From Paragemmobacter amnigenus (GTDB taxonomy: Bacteria > Pseudomonadota > Alphaproteobacteria > Rhodobacterales > Rhodobacteraceae): DNA of 64,000 bases. Under the pieces are notes generated by a model. The model made no database searches. It was not told the DNA's origin and saw only the letters and a list, made by a program, of their open reading frames with translations. Positions 1 through 8,269 of the stretch are shown here, piece after piece. The stretch lies in assembly GCF_009908265.2 (NCBI RefSeq), contig NZ_JAAATX020000010.1, forward strand, positions 1-64,000, written 5' to 3'. Made by a program: the position numbers and the translations under genes. Every line of letters starts with the position of its first letter. Positions within the stretch are counted from its first letter, which is position 1.

Positions 1-577
1 GGGCAAAGCGCGCATCGCCGTTCGACGGATCATCCACCCAGGCCACGCCCTGCGACAGAAGCCACCCCCGCAACTCTGCCCGCCCCGCCGCCAGCAGGGG
101 CCGCACGAAGGCCACGCCCCCCACCTCGCGCCGCGCCGCCATCGCGGCCAGCCCGTCCACCCCCGCATCCCGCGCCAGCCGCATCACGAAGGTCTCGGCC
201 ACATCGTCCCGCGTATGGCCCAGCGCCACCGCCGCCAGCCCCCGCCGCCGCGCCCAGTCGGCAAGCACCGCCAGCCGCCCCCGCCGCGCCGCGTCCTGCA
301 AATTCCCCCGCCCGTCCCAGCGCCACGCCAGAACCTCGTGCCGCACGCCCAGCGCCGCACAGGCCGCAGCCACCCCCGCCGCCTCTGCCGCCGCCTCGGG
401 GCGCAACCCGTGATCCACCGTCGCGGCCTCCACCTTGCACCCTGCGCGCAGCGCCAGATGCAACAGCGCGACCGAATCCCCGCCCCCCGACACCGCCAGC
501 CCCAAAGCATCAGGGCCCGAAGGGGCACGCGCCGCCTTCAGGCCCTGACGGAAGATGTCATCCAGATCCCGTGTCAG
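1..577 (-). CDS. tilS: tRNA(Ile)-lysidine synthase, 3'-truncated by window edge
   Basis: TilS converts C34 of tRNA-Ile(CAU) to lysidine using ATP and lysine in the cytoplasm. The minus-strand frame shows the PP-loop AVSGGGDS (about residues 28-35), VDHGLRPEA and the C-terminal WVDDPSN motif next to the window edge, so the C-terminal part is missing here. The start is unresolved: there is no ATG, GTG or TTG at a plausible place between the cpoB stop and the PP-loop. A CTG at 577-575 would overlap the cpoB stop as CTGA, imitating the usual ATGA coupling. Last visible gene of the Tol-Pal operon. Confidence 0.9.
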   Translation of the reverse strand, partial: MTRDLDDIFRQGLKAARAPSGPDALGLAVSGGGDSVALLHLALRAGCKVEAATVDHGLRPEAAAEAAGVAAACAALGVRHEVLAWRWDGRGNLQDAARRGRLAVLADWARRRGLAAVALGHTRDDVAETFVMRLARDAGVDGLAAMAARREVGGVAFVRPLLAAGRAELRGWLLSQGVAWVDDPSNGDARFA

Positions 578-1428
578 GAGCAGCCAAGCCCCTGCATCGC
601 CGCCGCCGCATCGGTGGCCTCCACCGACCCCGGAAAACGCGTTCCCACCTCCTGCAAGGTCACGCAGGCCTCGGGCGTCTGGCCCAGCGCGCCCAGCGAC
701 GTGCCCAGCTTCAGCAGCGCCGCCCCCGCCTTCGGCCCCGACGGCTGGCCGGAAAACGCCTCCAGATAGCTGCGCGCCGCGCCTGCCGTATCGCCCAGTT
801 GCCCCAGCGCCTCGCCGCGCAGGAAATGCGCCTCCTGCGTCAGGGGGCCACCCGCGTAGGATTGGGTAAAGGTCGCAAAGAGGTCTGCAGCGGTGCGAAA
901 GTCACCCTGACCGAGCACCTCCTTGGCCCGGTCAAAGTCCGCCTGCTCGCTCAGCGCCAGTTCCGGCGCATCCGCGCCACCCGCGGCAAGGCCGCCCCCC
1001 GCCGCCGGATCGACCGGCGCGGGATCGACCGGCGCCACCGCGCCGCCCGCCGCCCCGCCGCCCAGCGGCGCGGTATCGCCAAGGGCCGCGATATCGCAGC
1101 CCTCCTCCAGCTCGCACAGCCGGAATTCAAGGTCGCCGATCCGGTTTGTCCCGTCGGCGACCACCTTGTTCAGCTTCAGCTCCACCTCTTCGGTCTTGGC
1201 CGTCAGTCGCGTCAGCGCGGCCTCGATGGCATCCATGCGCTGCAGCGCATCGCCACCTGCCGCCCCCGTCGCCGCCGCACCGGACGAGACGAGTTCAGAC
1301 TTCAGCATGTTGAAGTCAGCCTGCAACTGCCCGATCTCGGCCCGGATGTCGGCCAGCGTCTGCGCGTCCTGCGCAAAGGCCGCGACCGGCAGAAAGGCCG
1401 TCAGCACCAGAAGGCGGAGCATCCGCAT
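574..1428 (-). CDS. cpoB: Tol-Pal system protein CpoB/YbgF
   Basis: Periplasmic protein that coordinates peptidoglycan synthesis with Tol-mediated outer-membrane constriction. It has 284 residues: a signal peptide ending near AFA-QD (residues 17-21), then a heptad-like segment rich in Leu, Asp and Glu (about 20-95) expected to trimerise as a coiled coil. A Gly/Ala/Pro-rich linker follows, then TPR-like repeats from about residue 160 to the end (FDRAKEVLGQGDFRTAADLF, EAHFLRGEALGQLGDTAGAA). It lies 4 nt after pal in the same direction, as is usual. Identification rests on position and domain order. Confidence 0.93.
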   Translation of the reverse strand: MRMLRLLVLTAFLPVAAFAQDAQTLADIRAEIGQLQADFNMLKSELVSSGAAATGAAGGDALQRMDAIEAALTRLTAKTEEVELKLNKVVADGTNRIGDLEFRLCELEEGCDIAALGDTAPLGGGAAGGAVAPVDPAPVDPAAGGGLAAGGADAPELALSEQADFDRAKEVLGQGDFRTAADLFATFTQSYAGGPLTQEAHFLRGEALGQLGDTAGAARSYLEAFSGQPSGPKAGAALLKLGTSLGALGQTPEACVTLQEVGTRFPGSVEATDAAAAMQGLGCS

Positions 1429-1432
1429 CGCC

Positions 1433-1966
1433 TCAGACCCCCGCGCCCATCGACAGCACGGTCACGGCGCGGCGGTTCTTGGCATAGCACGCCTCGTCCG
1501 AGCAGACCTCGATCGGGCGTTCCTTGCCATAGGACACGGTCCGCATCCGGTTCTGCGGCACACCCTGCGAGATCAGGAAGTCCTGCACCGCGCTGGCACG
1601 GCGCGCGCCAAGGGCAAGGTTGTATTCCCGCGTGCCCTGCTCGTCGGCATGGCCTTCGATGATGATGGCATAGGTCGGATTCGCGTTCAGCCACTGCGCC
1701 TGCCCCTGCAGCACCATGCGCGCCTCGGGCGACAGCGTCGACTGGTCCACCGCGAACAGCACGCGATCCCCCACCGCCTGGTTGAAATAGGCGATCGAGG
1801 TCGGGTCGTTCGGGTCACCCAGACCGGTCATCCCGATCCCGCCCGCGCCGAAGCCGCCCGCGCCATCGGCACCACCGGCACCGCCCGCGCCGAAACGGTC
1901 AGGGTTCTTGCAGGCCGCCAGACCGAGGGCGGCAACGATGAGAAGGGCCTTGGGAAGGATCGTCAT
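1433..1966 (-). CDS. pal: Peptidoglycan-associated lipoprotein Pal
   Basis: Outer-membrane lipoprotein that binds peptidoglycan and TolB. The chosen start (1966) gives 177 residues beginning MTILPKALLIVAALGLAAC, a lipoprotein signal with Cys19. The same frame stays open 21 codons further upstream, but those residues precede the lipobox and are unlikely to be translated. A Gly/Ala-rich linker (about 22-50) leads into an OmpA-type domain with IIIEGHADEQGTREYN and the helix LGARRASAVQDFL. It is preceded by an 87-nt gap from tolB that holds a strong hairpin. Confidence 0.95.
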   Translation of the reverse strand: MTILPKALLIVAALGLAACKNPDRFGAGGAGGADGAGGFGAGGIGMTGLGDPNDPTSIAYFNQAVGDRVLFAVDQSTLSPEARMVLQGQAQWLNANPTYAIIIEGHADEQGTREYNLALGARRASAVQDFLISQGVPQNRMRTVSYGKERPIEVCSDEACYAKNRRAVTVLSMGAGV

Positions 1967-2017
1967 GGATTGGGTTCCTTTGGGGTTCTTGGCTCGATTA
2001 ACCACAAGATAGCATCT

Positions 2018-2047
2018 TCGCGCCGCCATGTGAATCCGGCGGCGCGA
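2018..2047. other. Perfect inverted repeat between tolB and pal
   Basis: Arms TCGCGCCGCC and GGCGGCGCGA form a perfect 10-bp stem with a 10-nt loop. On the transcribed minus strand no T-tract follows, so it looks more like an mRNA processing or stability structure, or partial attenuator, between tolB and the more highly needed pal than a full terminator. The function is inferred. Confidence 0.6.
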
Positions 2048-2053
2048 CAGGGT

Positions 2054-3391
2054 TCACGGCAAAAGCGGCGACCACGCGGGGTCCGAGGCCGGCCCGTCCG
2101 TCGGGATCTGCCGCAGGTTCCGCCCCGAGATATCCACGCTGAACAGCGCCGCCTGACCGCCCGCCCCCGCGCTCTCGCGGGTGAACATGATCACGCGCCC
2201 GTTCGGTGCCCAGGTCGGGCCCTCGTCCAGGAAGGACGCGGTCAGAAGCCGCTCCTCGCTGCCATCGGTCCGCATCACGCCGATATGGAACCGCCCCGCA
2301 TTCTGCTTGGTAAAGGCGATGTAATCCCCCTGCGGCGACCAGACCGGCGTACCATAGCGGCCCGGCCCGTTGGAAATCCGCTGCCCCTCGCCACCGCTGG
2401 CGGGCATGACATAGATCTGCTGCGTGCCCGACCGGTCGCTTTCAAAGACGATCTGGCTCCCGTCCGGCGAAAAGCTGGGCGCCGTCTCGATCGAGGGCGA
2501 ATTGGTCAGCTGCCGCACCGACCCGCTCCCGATATCCAGCGCGTAGATATCCGTGTTCCCGCCCCGCTCCAGCGAAAAGACCACCGTCCGCCCGTCCGGC
2601 GCAAAGCGCGGCGAGAAAGTCATGTTGCCCTCCGTCTGCGCCAGCGCCTGCACACCCATCGAATTCAGGTCCATCAGATAGATGCGCGGGAAACCGGATT
2701 CATACCCCGTGAACAGGATCTGGTTGCCCGTGGGCGAAAACCGCGGCGCCAGCACGATGGACGCGCCATCGGTCAGGTAGCTCACATTCGCCCCGTCATA
2801 ATCCATCACGGCCAGCCGCTTCACCCGCTGGTTCTTCGGCCCGCTCTCCGCGACATAGACCACGCGGCTGTCGAAATAGGGGCCTTCCCCCGTGATCCGG
2901 CTATAGACCGCATCCGCCACCTTGTGCGCCATGCGCCGCCACGTCCCGGGCGTGCCCGCGAATTGCAGCCCCTCGCCCATCTGCTGGCCGCTGAACACGT
3001 CGAACAGGCGGAACTTCACCACGATCTGGTCGCCCGACACGCCCACCGCCCCCACGATCAGCGCCTGCGCATTGATCGCCTGCCAGTCGGCAAAGGCCAC
3101 CGGCGCATCGAAATTGGACACGGTCGAGATATGCGCCTCGCGCGGGATCTCGCGGAACAGACCCGTTCCGGCCAGATCGGCCGCCACCACCCGCGTGATA
3201 TTCGCCGCATATTCCCCCGCCGCGCCGTTTTCCGGCACAAAGCCCGGAACGGCAAAGGGCAGCGGCTCGATCACCCCGTCCGTAATGGTGATCCTGAGCG
3301 GCCCCTGCTGGGCTGCCACCGGAGAGACGACCCCCGCCAGCAGCGCAACCGCGATGCCAAGCAGGGCCGATAGGGTTCTGTTCCGCGTCAT
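2054..3391 (-). CDS. tolB: Tol-Pal system beta-propeller protein TolB
   Basis: Periplasmic hub of the Tol-Pal system that contacts Pal and the TolA C-terminus. It has 445 residues: a signal peptide (1-27, ending VAA-QQ), an N-terminal alpha/beta domain to about residue 170, then a six-bladed propeller seen as repeated motifs such as [24 protein letters not shown] and [12 protein letters not shown]. Family length is about 430-450. It lies 108 nt after tolA; the gap shows no obvious terminator, so cotranscription is likely. Confidence 0.97.
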   Translation of the reverse strand: MTRNRTLSALLGIAVALLAGVVSPVAAQQGPLRITITDGVIEPLPFAVPGFVPENGAAGEYAANITRVVAADLAGTGLFREIPREAHISTVSNFDAPVAFADWQAINAQALIVGAVGVSGDQIVVKFRLFDVFSGQQMGEGLQFAGTPGTWRRMAHKVADAVYSRITGEGPYFDSRVVYVAESGPKNQRVKRLAVMDYDGANVSYLTDGASIVLAPRFSPTGNQILFTGYESGFPRIYLMDLNSMGVQALAQTEGNMTFSPRFAPDGRTVVFSLERGGNTDIYALDIGSGSVRQLTNSPSIETAPSFSPDGSQIVFESDRSGTQQIYVMPASGGEGQRISNGPGRYGTPVWSPQGDYIAFTKQNAGRFHIGVMRTDGSEERLLTASFLDEGPTWAPNGRVIMFTRESAGAGGQAALFSVDISGRNLRQIPTDGPASDPAWSPLLP

Positions 3392-3499
3392 TCGGACCTC
3401 ATTCGCCTTGGGTCAACGTTACCAACATGCCGCGAACGGCGCTTGTTTCGGTGACACGAACGCGCGAGCGGCGCGCTTGTGCCCATTCTTTCCCTGCAC

Positions 3500-4687
3500 T
3501 CATCGCATCCGCATCCCGTTCGGGTCGAACACGATCTCGATGTTCTTCCACTGTTCATACTTCTCCGGCGGCAGCGGGAACCCCCGCGCACCGCAGCGGA
3601 TGATCGCGCGCCGCGCCGCCTCGAAGGCCTGCCGCGTCGCCGTATCCGACCCGCCCGCTGACTCGACCAGTTCGATCGACCCCGCATCCGGAATCCCGTC
3701 CTGCCCGACCGAGAAGCCGACCGTCACCGTCGTCCGCAGCGCCTCCATCGACAGCGCGCCCACGTTCCAGCAGGCATTGACCGCCACCCGCAGCGCATCC
3801 TTCTCGCCCGCCGTCATCGGCGGCCCCACCGGCAGCGACGGGTCCGACGCGCCCGTATCCGCCGTTTCTGCCGCAGGCTCCTCCGCAGGGGCCTCCTCGG
3901 CCAGCGCCTCGGCCAGCGCGGCAGCCACCGCATCCTCGGTTGCGGCGTCCTCGACCGGCTGCTCCTCGGGCGTCTCGGCGCTCGTCACCTCTTCCTCGGG
4001 CACCTCCTCGGGCGAGGGCGCCACCGGACGCGACCGCGGCCGCAGGGACGAGGTCATCTCCAGTTGCGGCGCATCCTCCTCGGCCTCGACCGCCTCGGTC
4101 ACGATCTGCGTCGTGGCCTCCTCGGGGGCGGCGGCCTCCTGCTCCTCCTCGACGATGACCGATTCCTCGGTGGGCTGGTCGCTCACCTCCTCGACCACCT
4201 GATCGGCCACCTCGGGCGCATCCACACTTTCCACCGGCGTTGCCGCCACACGTTCCACGGGGCGCGGCTTGGGCTTGGTGTCCGACAGCGGCACGGGGAT
4301 CGGCTGCTCCACATCGGCAATCGGCGCGACCGGATCGGGCGTCTCGATCGGCTGCGGCACCGCCTCCTGCGGCAGATCCTCCGGCAAAGGCTCTTCGGGC
4401 TGCGGCGGGGGTGCCTCCTCGGCGGCGGGAGGCGGTTCCTCCGGCTGCACCGGCTCTGGCGGCGTCACCTCAGGCGCTTGCGGCGCGGGTTCCTCGGGTT
4501 CCGCCACGGGCTCCGCAGGCGCGGGGGCCGACGCCATCATCGCGTCGAACTCCGCGCTCGACATCAGCGACACTTCCGCCACCTCGATCTCGGGCAGCGT
4601 ATCGGCACGGAAAAGCCAATCCCCCAGGACAACCCAGAGGATCACGCCCGCATGCGCGACACCCGAAATGATCTGGCCCTTTTCCAT
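3500..4687 (-). CDS. tolA: Cell-envelope protein TolA with Pro/Glu-rich spacer
   Basis: Inner-membrane protein that links TolQR to TolB/Pal across the periplasm. It has 395 residues. One N-terminal membrane helix (about 6-22) is followed by a long acidic Pro/Glu/Ala region (about 45-290), then a C-terminal TonB-like domain (about 295-395) containing ACWNVGALSMEALRTTV. The spacer is Pro/Glu-rich and probably extended or disordered, unlike the Ala/Lys-rich helix of enteric TolA. Identification rests on position after tolR and on this architecture; the spacer alone would not identify it. Confidence 0.9.
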   Translation of the reverse strand: MEKGQIISGVAHAGVILWVVLGDWLFRADTLPEIEVAEVSLMSSAEFDAMMASAPAPAEPVAEPEEPAPQAPEVTPPEPVQPEEPPPAAEEAPPPQPEEPLPEDLPQEAVPQPIETPDPVAPIADVEQPIPVPLSDTKPKPRPVERVAATPVESVDAPEVADQVVEEVSDQPTEESVIVEEEQEAAAPEEATTQIVTEAVEAEEDAPQLEMTSSLRPRSRPVAPSPEEVPEEEVTSAETPEEQPVEDAATEDAVAAALAEALAEEAPAEEPAAETADTGASDPSLPVGPPMTAGEKDALRVAVNACWNVGALSMEALRTTVTVGFSVGQDGIPDAGSIELVESAGGSDTATRQAFEAARRAIIRCGARGFPLPPEKYEQWKNIEIVFDPNGMRMR

Positions 4688-4701
4688 ACCCCGCCCGGCT
4701 T

Positions 4702-5178
4702 TCAGCCGCCGTTACCGTCAAGCGTCGGCCCGCCCGCATCCGTGACAAGCCCGATATTGTTGAACCCGCCCGCATTCAGCGCGCCCATGACCTCGGCCAC
4801 GCGGGCATAGGGAATGGCCCCGTCCGCCCGCAGGAATATCTTGTCCGACGTCCGCTCCGCCGCGATCGCCGTCAGCCGCGTGATAAGCTCCTCGGGCGCC
4901 GTCTCGGTGTTCTGGATCATCAGTCGCCCGTCGGCGGTCATGGTGATCGCCAGCGGCTCCTCCTGCTCGGACGGCAGCGCATTCGCCGCCGTTTCGGGCA
5001 ATTCGATCGGCACCCCCACGGTCAGCATCGGCGCCGCCACCATGAAGATGATCAGCAGCACCAGCATCACGTCGATGAACGGCGTGACGTTGATATCCGC
5101 CATCGGCGCGCCCCGCCGCCGTCTCCGGCCGCGACGCCCCCCGCCGCCCCCGCCGCCCTTTGCAACCCCCGCACCCAT
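4702..5178 (-). CDS. tolR: Tol-Pal proton-channel subunit TolR
   Basis: ExbD/TolR-family subunit of the proton-driven TolQR motor. It has 158 residues. A Gly/Arg-rich cytoplasmic N-terminus (1-22) precedes INVTPFIDVMLVLLIIFMV, whose membrane-embedded Asp is the conserved proton-pathway residue. The periplasmic domain follows with VPIELPETAA and KIFLRADGAIPYARVAEVM. It is 3 nt after tolQ and 14 nt before tolA. Confidence 0.96.
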   Translation of the reverse strand: MGAGVAKGGGGGGGRRGRRRRRGAPMADINVTPFIDVMLVLLIIFMVAAPMLTVGVPIELPETAANALPSEQEEPLAITMTADGRLMIQNTETAPEELITRLTAIAAERTSDKIFLRADGAIPYARVAEVMGALNAGGFNNIGLVTDAGGPTLDGNGG

Positions 5179-5181
5179 GGC

Positions 5182-5877
5182 TCAGGCGTCCAACTGGCGC
5201 GAAAGGATCGTGGAAAACTCGTCCGCAAAGCTCTCATACCCGTTCAGGATACGCTCGCTGTCACTGTTCAGCTTGTTATACGCCACCACCGCCGGAATCG
5301 CCGCGACAAGACCGATGGCCGTTGCCAGCAGTGCCTCGGCAATCCCCGGCGCCACGACGGCAAGGTTGGTGTTCTGGCTGATGGCGATCTGTTCGAAGCT
5401 GTGCTTGATCCCCCAGACCGTCCCGAACAGACCGATGAAGGGCGCCGTCGAACCGGTCGTGGCAAGGAAGCCCAGCCCCTTGTTCAGCGCCTCGTTCTCG
5501 CGCGCGATGGCCACGTCCATGGCGCGGTCGATGCGCGCCTGCGCCCCCGCGATCAGCTTGCCGTCCTGCCGGTGGCTGCGCCGCCATTCCGTCATGCCCG
5601 CCACGAAGATGCGCTCGCTCGCGCCCTGCGGACTCGGCCCGATCGCCTCGTAAAGCTCGTCCAGCGGCTCGCCCGACCAGAAGGCGCGGTCGAATTCCTC
5701 GGCCTCGGCCCGCGCGCGGCGGAAGGTCAGGATGCGCTGGATGATGATCGACCAAGACCAGAAACTCATCGCCAACAGGGTCAGAAGCACCAGCTTGTTG
5801 GTGAGGGTCGCCTTAAAGAACAAGGCGAGCACAGAGAAATCAATCTCCTGCGCCGCCGCGAGGGTTTCCGTTTCCAT
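5182..5877 (-). CDS. tolQ: Tol-Pal motor subunit TolQ
   Basis: MotA/TolQ/ExbB-family inner-membrane proton-channel protein. It has 231 residues: a first membrane helix at about 19-40 (VLLTLLAMSFWSWSIII), a cytoplasmic loop, and two later helices containing GSTAPFIGLFGTVWGI and AEALLATAIGLVAAIPAV, the family signatures. It is the first of the uninterrupted tolQ-R-A-B-pal-cpoB run. The 184-nt stretch between it and ybgC holds no gene. Confidence 0.97.
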   Translation of the reverse strand: METETLAAAQEIDFSVLALFFKATLTNKLVLLTLLAMSFWSWSIIIQRILTFRRARAEAEEFDRAFWSGEPLDELYEAIGPSPQGASERIFVAGMTEWRRSHRQDGKLIAGAQARIDRAMDVAIARENEALNKGLGFLATTGSTAPFIGLFGTVWGIKHSFEQIAISQNTNLAVVAPGIAEALLATAIGLVAAIPAVVAYNKLNSDSERILNGYESFADEFSTILSRQLDA

Positions 5878-6061
5878 TACGCCTGCTCGTGTTACGGGGC
5901 CGTCCTTGGCGCGGCCCTTTAGCGGTGATTCTATCCGCTTTCAAAGGGGATTGCCAACACATCTGCGCGACGCCCGCGCATTTGGCATCATCCCGCCGCC
6001 GCAGCACGGGCATCCGCCCGTACGCCCCGCCGCGCCTTGACGCCCCGCTCCGGCCCGCCGC

Positions 6062-6457
6062 CTACCCTGCCAGCAGCTTCGCCCGCACCGCCGCAGGCAG
6101 CCGCACCGCGCCCCCCGCATCCGACAGGCAGACCAGCACCACCTTTGCCACGAAAAGCCGCTCCTCCCCCCGCAACACCGCCTGCTCCAGCTCGATCCGC
6201 GCCCCGCCCAACTCCAGCAGCCGTGTCGTCACCACCAGCGCGTCGTCAAAGACCGCAGGCCGCAGATAATCCGCCTCGACCCGCCGCACGGCAAAGACGA
6301 TCCCCACCTCGCGCCTCAGCGCGCCCTGATCCACGCCCAGCGACCGCACCCATTCCGTGCGCCCCCGCTCGATGAATTTCAGGTAATTCGCGTAATAGAC
6401 GATGCCCGCAAGGTCCGTATCCTCGTAATAGACCCTCACCGGAAACGCGTGCGCCAT
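6062..6457 (-). CDS. ybgC: Tol-Pal-associated acyl-CoA thioesterase YbgC
   Basis: Hot-dog fold thioesterase that acts on acyl-CoA/acyl-ACP and is usually the first gene of the tol-pal cluster. The signature YYEDTDLAGIVYYANYLKF near the N-terminus carries the catalytic Asp. I place the start at 6457 (131 residues, MAHAFPVRVYY) because GGAGG lies 7 nt upstream. The ATG at 6460 is also possible, and the frame stays open to 6496. Transcribed towards tolQ. Confidence 0.93.
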   Translation of the reverse strand: MAHAFPVRVYYEDTDLAGIVYYANYLKFIERGRTEWVRSLGVDQGALRREVGIVFAVRRVEADYLRPAVFDDALVVTTRLLELGGARIELEQAVLRGEERLFVAKVVLVCLSDAGGAVRLPAAVRAKLLAG

Positions 6458-6520
6458 CATCCACCCTCCGCCTGCCCCCCACGGCATAGCGGACAATCCC
6501 GCGCGGCAAAAGCACCCCCG

Positions 6521-7366
6521 TCAGGCCGCGCACCCCTGCCGCTCCGCCCCCTCCATCACCGCATCCACCTCGGCCCCCAGCAGCATCACCACCACCGACA
6601 GCCACACCCACAAGAGCAGCGCGACTGGCGCCGCCAGCGCCCCGTAGCTCGCGTCGAAATCAGCCAACGACCCCGCATACCACGCAAACACCAGCGAGGC
6701 CGCCACCCAGCCCAGCGCCGCCAACCCGCTGCCCCAGGTGATCCAGCGCCAGTCCACCCCCCTCCGGCACGGCCCGAACCGGTAAAGCAGCGCCAGCCCC
6801 AGCCCCGTCACCGCCAGCAGCAGCGGCCAGCGCAACAGCCGCACCGCCACCTCGCCCGCCGTGCCCAGCGGGAACAGCGCCAGCACGGCGGGCACCACCG
6901 CCATCACCACCGCCATCACCGCAAACAGCACCACCGCCCCCGCCATCAGCGCCAGCGCGACAAGGTTGCGCTTCACAAAGCTCCGCTCCTCGCCCGTGTC
7001 GAAGACGATGTTCAGCCCCTGCATCACCGCCTTCACCCCGCCATTCGCCCCCCACAGCGCAACCCCCAGCGACAGCACGAAGCCCAGCCCCAACGTGCCC
7101 GCAGGCTGCGCCGCCAGCCCCTCCACCCGCGCTGCCACGATCTCCATCACCGAAGGCGGCACCGCCCCCTCCAGCAGCGCCAACTGCCCGCCGACCTCCG
7201 CCGGATCAAGGATCAGGCCATACAGCGCGACAAAGGCCGTCAGCGCCGGAAACAGCGCCAGAAGCAGGTAGAACCCCACCCCCGCCGCCACCAGCAGCAG
7301 ATTGTCCTCGCTCACAGCATGCCAGACGCGCGCCGCGATCCCGCCGCCGAAGCTCCCGATGCCCAT
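6521..7366 (-). CDS. YihY/virulence factor BrkB family membrane protein
   Basis: Integral inner-membrane protein of the YihY/BrkB (UPF0761) family, once misnamed ribonuclease BN. The start at 7366 (281 residues, MGIGSFGGG) is favoured by GGGAGG 5 nt upstream. The family motif VAAGVGFYLLLALFPALTA appears near residue 25, followed by about five more hydrophobic helices. FDASYGALAAPVALLLWVWL near the C-terminus is also characteristic. The biochemical role of the family is unsettled. It is upstream of, and codirectional with, ybgC. Confidence 0.88.
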   Translation of the reverse strand: MGIGSFGGGIAARVWHAVSEDNLLLVAAGVGFYLLLALFPALTAFVALYGLILDPAEVGGQLALLEGAVPPSVMEIVAARVEGLAAQPAGTLGLGFVLSLGVALWGANGGVKAVMQGLNIVFDTGEERSFVKRNLVALALMAGAVVLFAVMAVVMAVVPAVLALFPLGTAGEVAVRLLRWPLLLAVTGLGLALLYRFGPCRRGVDWRWITWGSGLAALGWVAASLVFAWYAGSLADFDASYGALAAPVALLLWVWLSVVVMLLGAEVDAVMEGAERQGCAA

Positions 7367-7421
7367 TGCCGCCTCCCATGTCCTGCATGGGGGCAACCAC
7401 GGCCTGCCCGCGCCTGTTCCC

Positions 7422-8048
7422 TTACTGCACCGCCGCCATCCGCGCCGCCAGCCGCAGCGCATGGGACGCATCCCGCGCCACGGCGGGCAGCACGGGATCA
7501 TAGGCCGCGCGGATCACCCCCGCGATCTCGGGGCGCAGCATCACCGCCCCCTCCCGCCCCGCAACAAGGGGCGAGGCATCGGTGAAGGCAAGATCGGACC
7601 ACAGCACGATCACCTGCACCGCCTGCAACAGCGCCAGCGTCTCGGCCGGAACCTGCGCCATATGGTCATCCATCCGCACAAAGACAAAGGCCGCGCGGAT
7701 CGCCCCGCCCTCGTCAAAGCGGAAGATGCGGTACTGGTTCGCCCCCGCCGCCGCCAGCCGGTCGCACAGCGGCGCCAGATCGGGGATCAGCCGGTCAAGG
7801 TTCGGCACCTCGGGCAATTCCGCCCAGTCACGGAAGAAAAAGACCATCAGGTTCGCGCCCAGTTCGGGGTCCGTCTCGGCCATCCTGTGACCGGCCAGCG
7901 CGACCACCGCCTCGACCGCGCCCTTCACCACCGGCAGCGTGGCCTCCTCGACGCCAAAGACCACCGGCACGATGGGCCGCCCCCAGCGCGCGCACAGATA
8001 GCTGCCATCGCCCCGCGTGAACAACGCCCGCACCTGATCCGCATCCAT
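7422..8048 (-). CDS. Conserved hypothetical protein
   Basis: A 208-residue soluble protein with no signal peptide or membrane helix. The start MDADQVRALFTRGDG is preceded by GGAGG 7 nt upstream. Visible blocks are YLCARWGRPIVPVVFGV, GANLMVFFFRDWAELPEVP and AFVFVRMDDHMAQVPAETL. The alternation of hydrophobic strands and helices suggests an alpha/beta fold, but I do not recognise the family. It reads towards the YihY gene with a 55-nt gap, so the two may be cotranscribed. Confidence 0.75.
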   Translation of the reverse strand: MDADQVRALFTRGDGSYLCARWGRPIVPVVFGVEEATLPVVKGAVEAVVALAGHRMAETDPELGANLMVFFFRDWAELPEVPNLDRLIPDLAPLCDRLAAAGANQYRIFRFDEGGAIRAAFVFVRMDDHMAQVPAETLALLQAVQVIVLWSDLAFTDASPLVAGREGAVMLRPEIAGVIRAAYDPVLPAVARDASHALRLAARMAAVQ

Positions 8049-8154
8049 CGCCAGCCTCCGCCACCCGACCCTGCCCGCCAGATACACGCAGGCCGCCGCC
8101 CCCTCAACCTTCCGCGCCGCCGCAGGCGCGTCAGGCCGGACAGGACCTTGCATT

Positions 8155-8246
8155 TTCCGTCCGCAAATATCCTGCGGGGGTAGGCCGCGCCCGCGCGGCC
8201 GCAGGGGGCGCAAAGCCCCCTGTCCGCCGTCTGTCAGACGCGCCTC
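8155..8246 (-). repeat. Intergenic hairpin element ending in CCCCCGCAGGATATTTG
   Basis: On the minus strand a hairpin with arms CAGGGGGC/GCCCCCTG (8202-8222) is followed by GGCCGCGC/GCGCGGCC (8183-8200) and then CCCCCGCAGGATATTTG. A second copy of the same plan lies at 59044-59094. Hairpin-plus-CCCCCGGAGTATTT sequences at gene ends are familiar in Rhodobacteraceae genomes and probably act as transcription or mRNA 3' ends. Confidence 0.6.
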
Positions 8247-8269
8247 CGGCAGGTGTACCGCACCTACCG
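8247..8269 (-). repeat. GTAGG-type hairpin containing the stop codon of the 8264-9055 gene
   Basis: Minus-strand arms CGGTAGGTG and CACCTGCCG pair over 9 bp (one G-T pair) around the loop CGGTA. The TAG inside GGTAGGTG is the stop codon of the upstream hypothetical gene. Related hairpins sit at 33589-33616 and 36187-36220. Confidence 0.6.
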
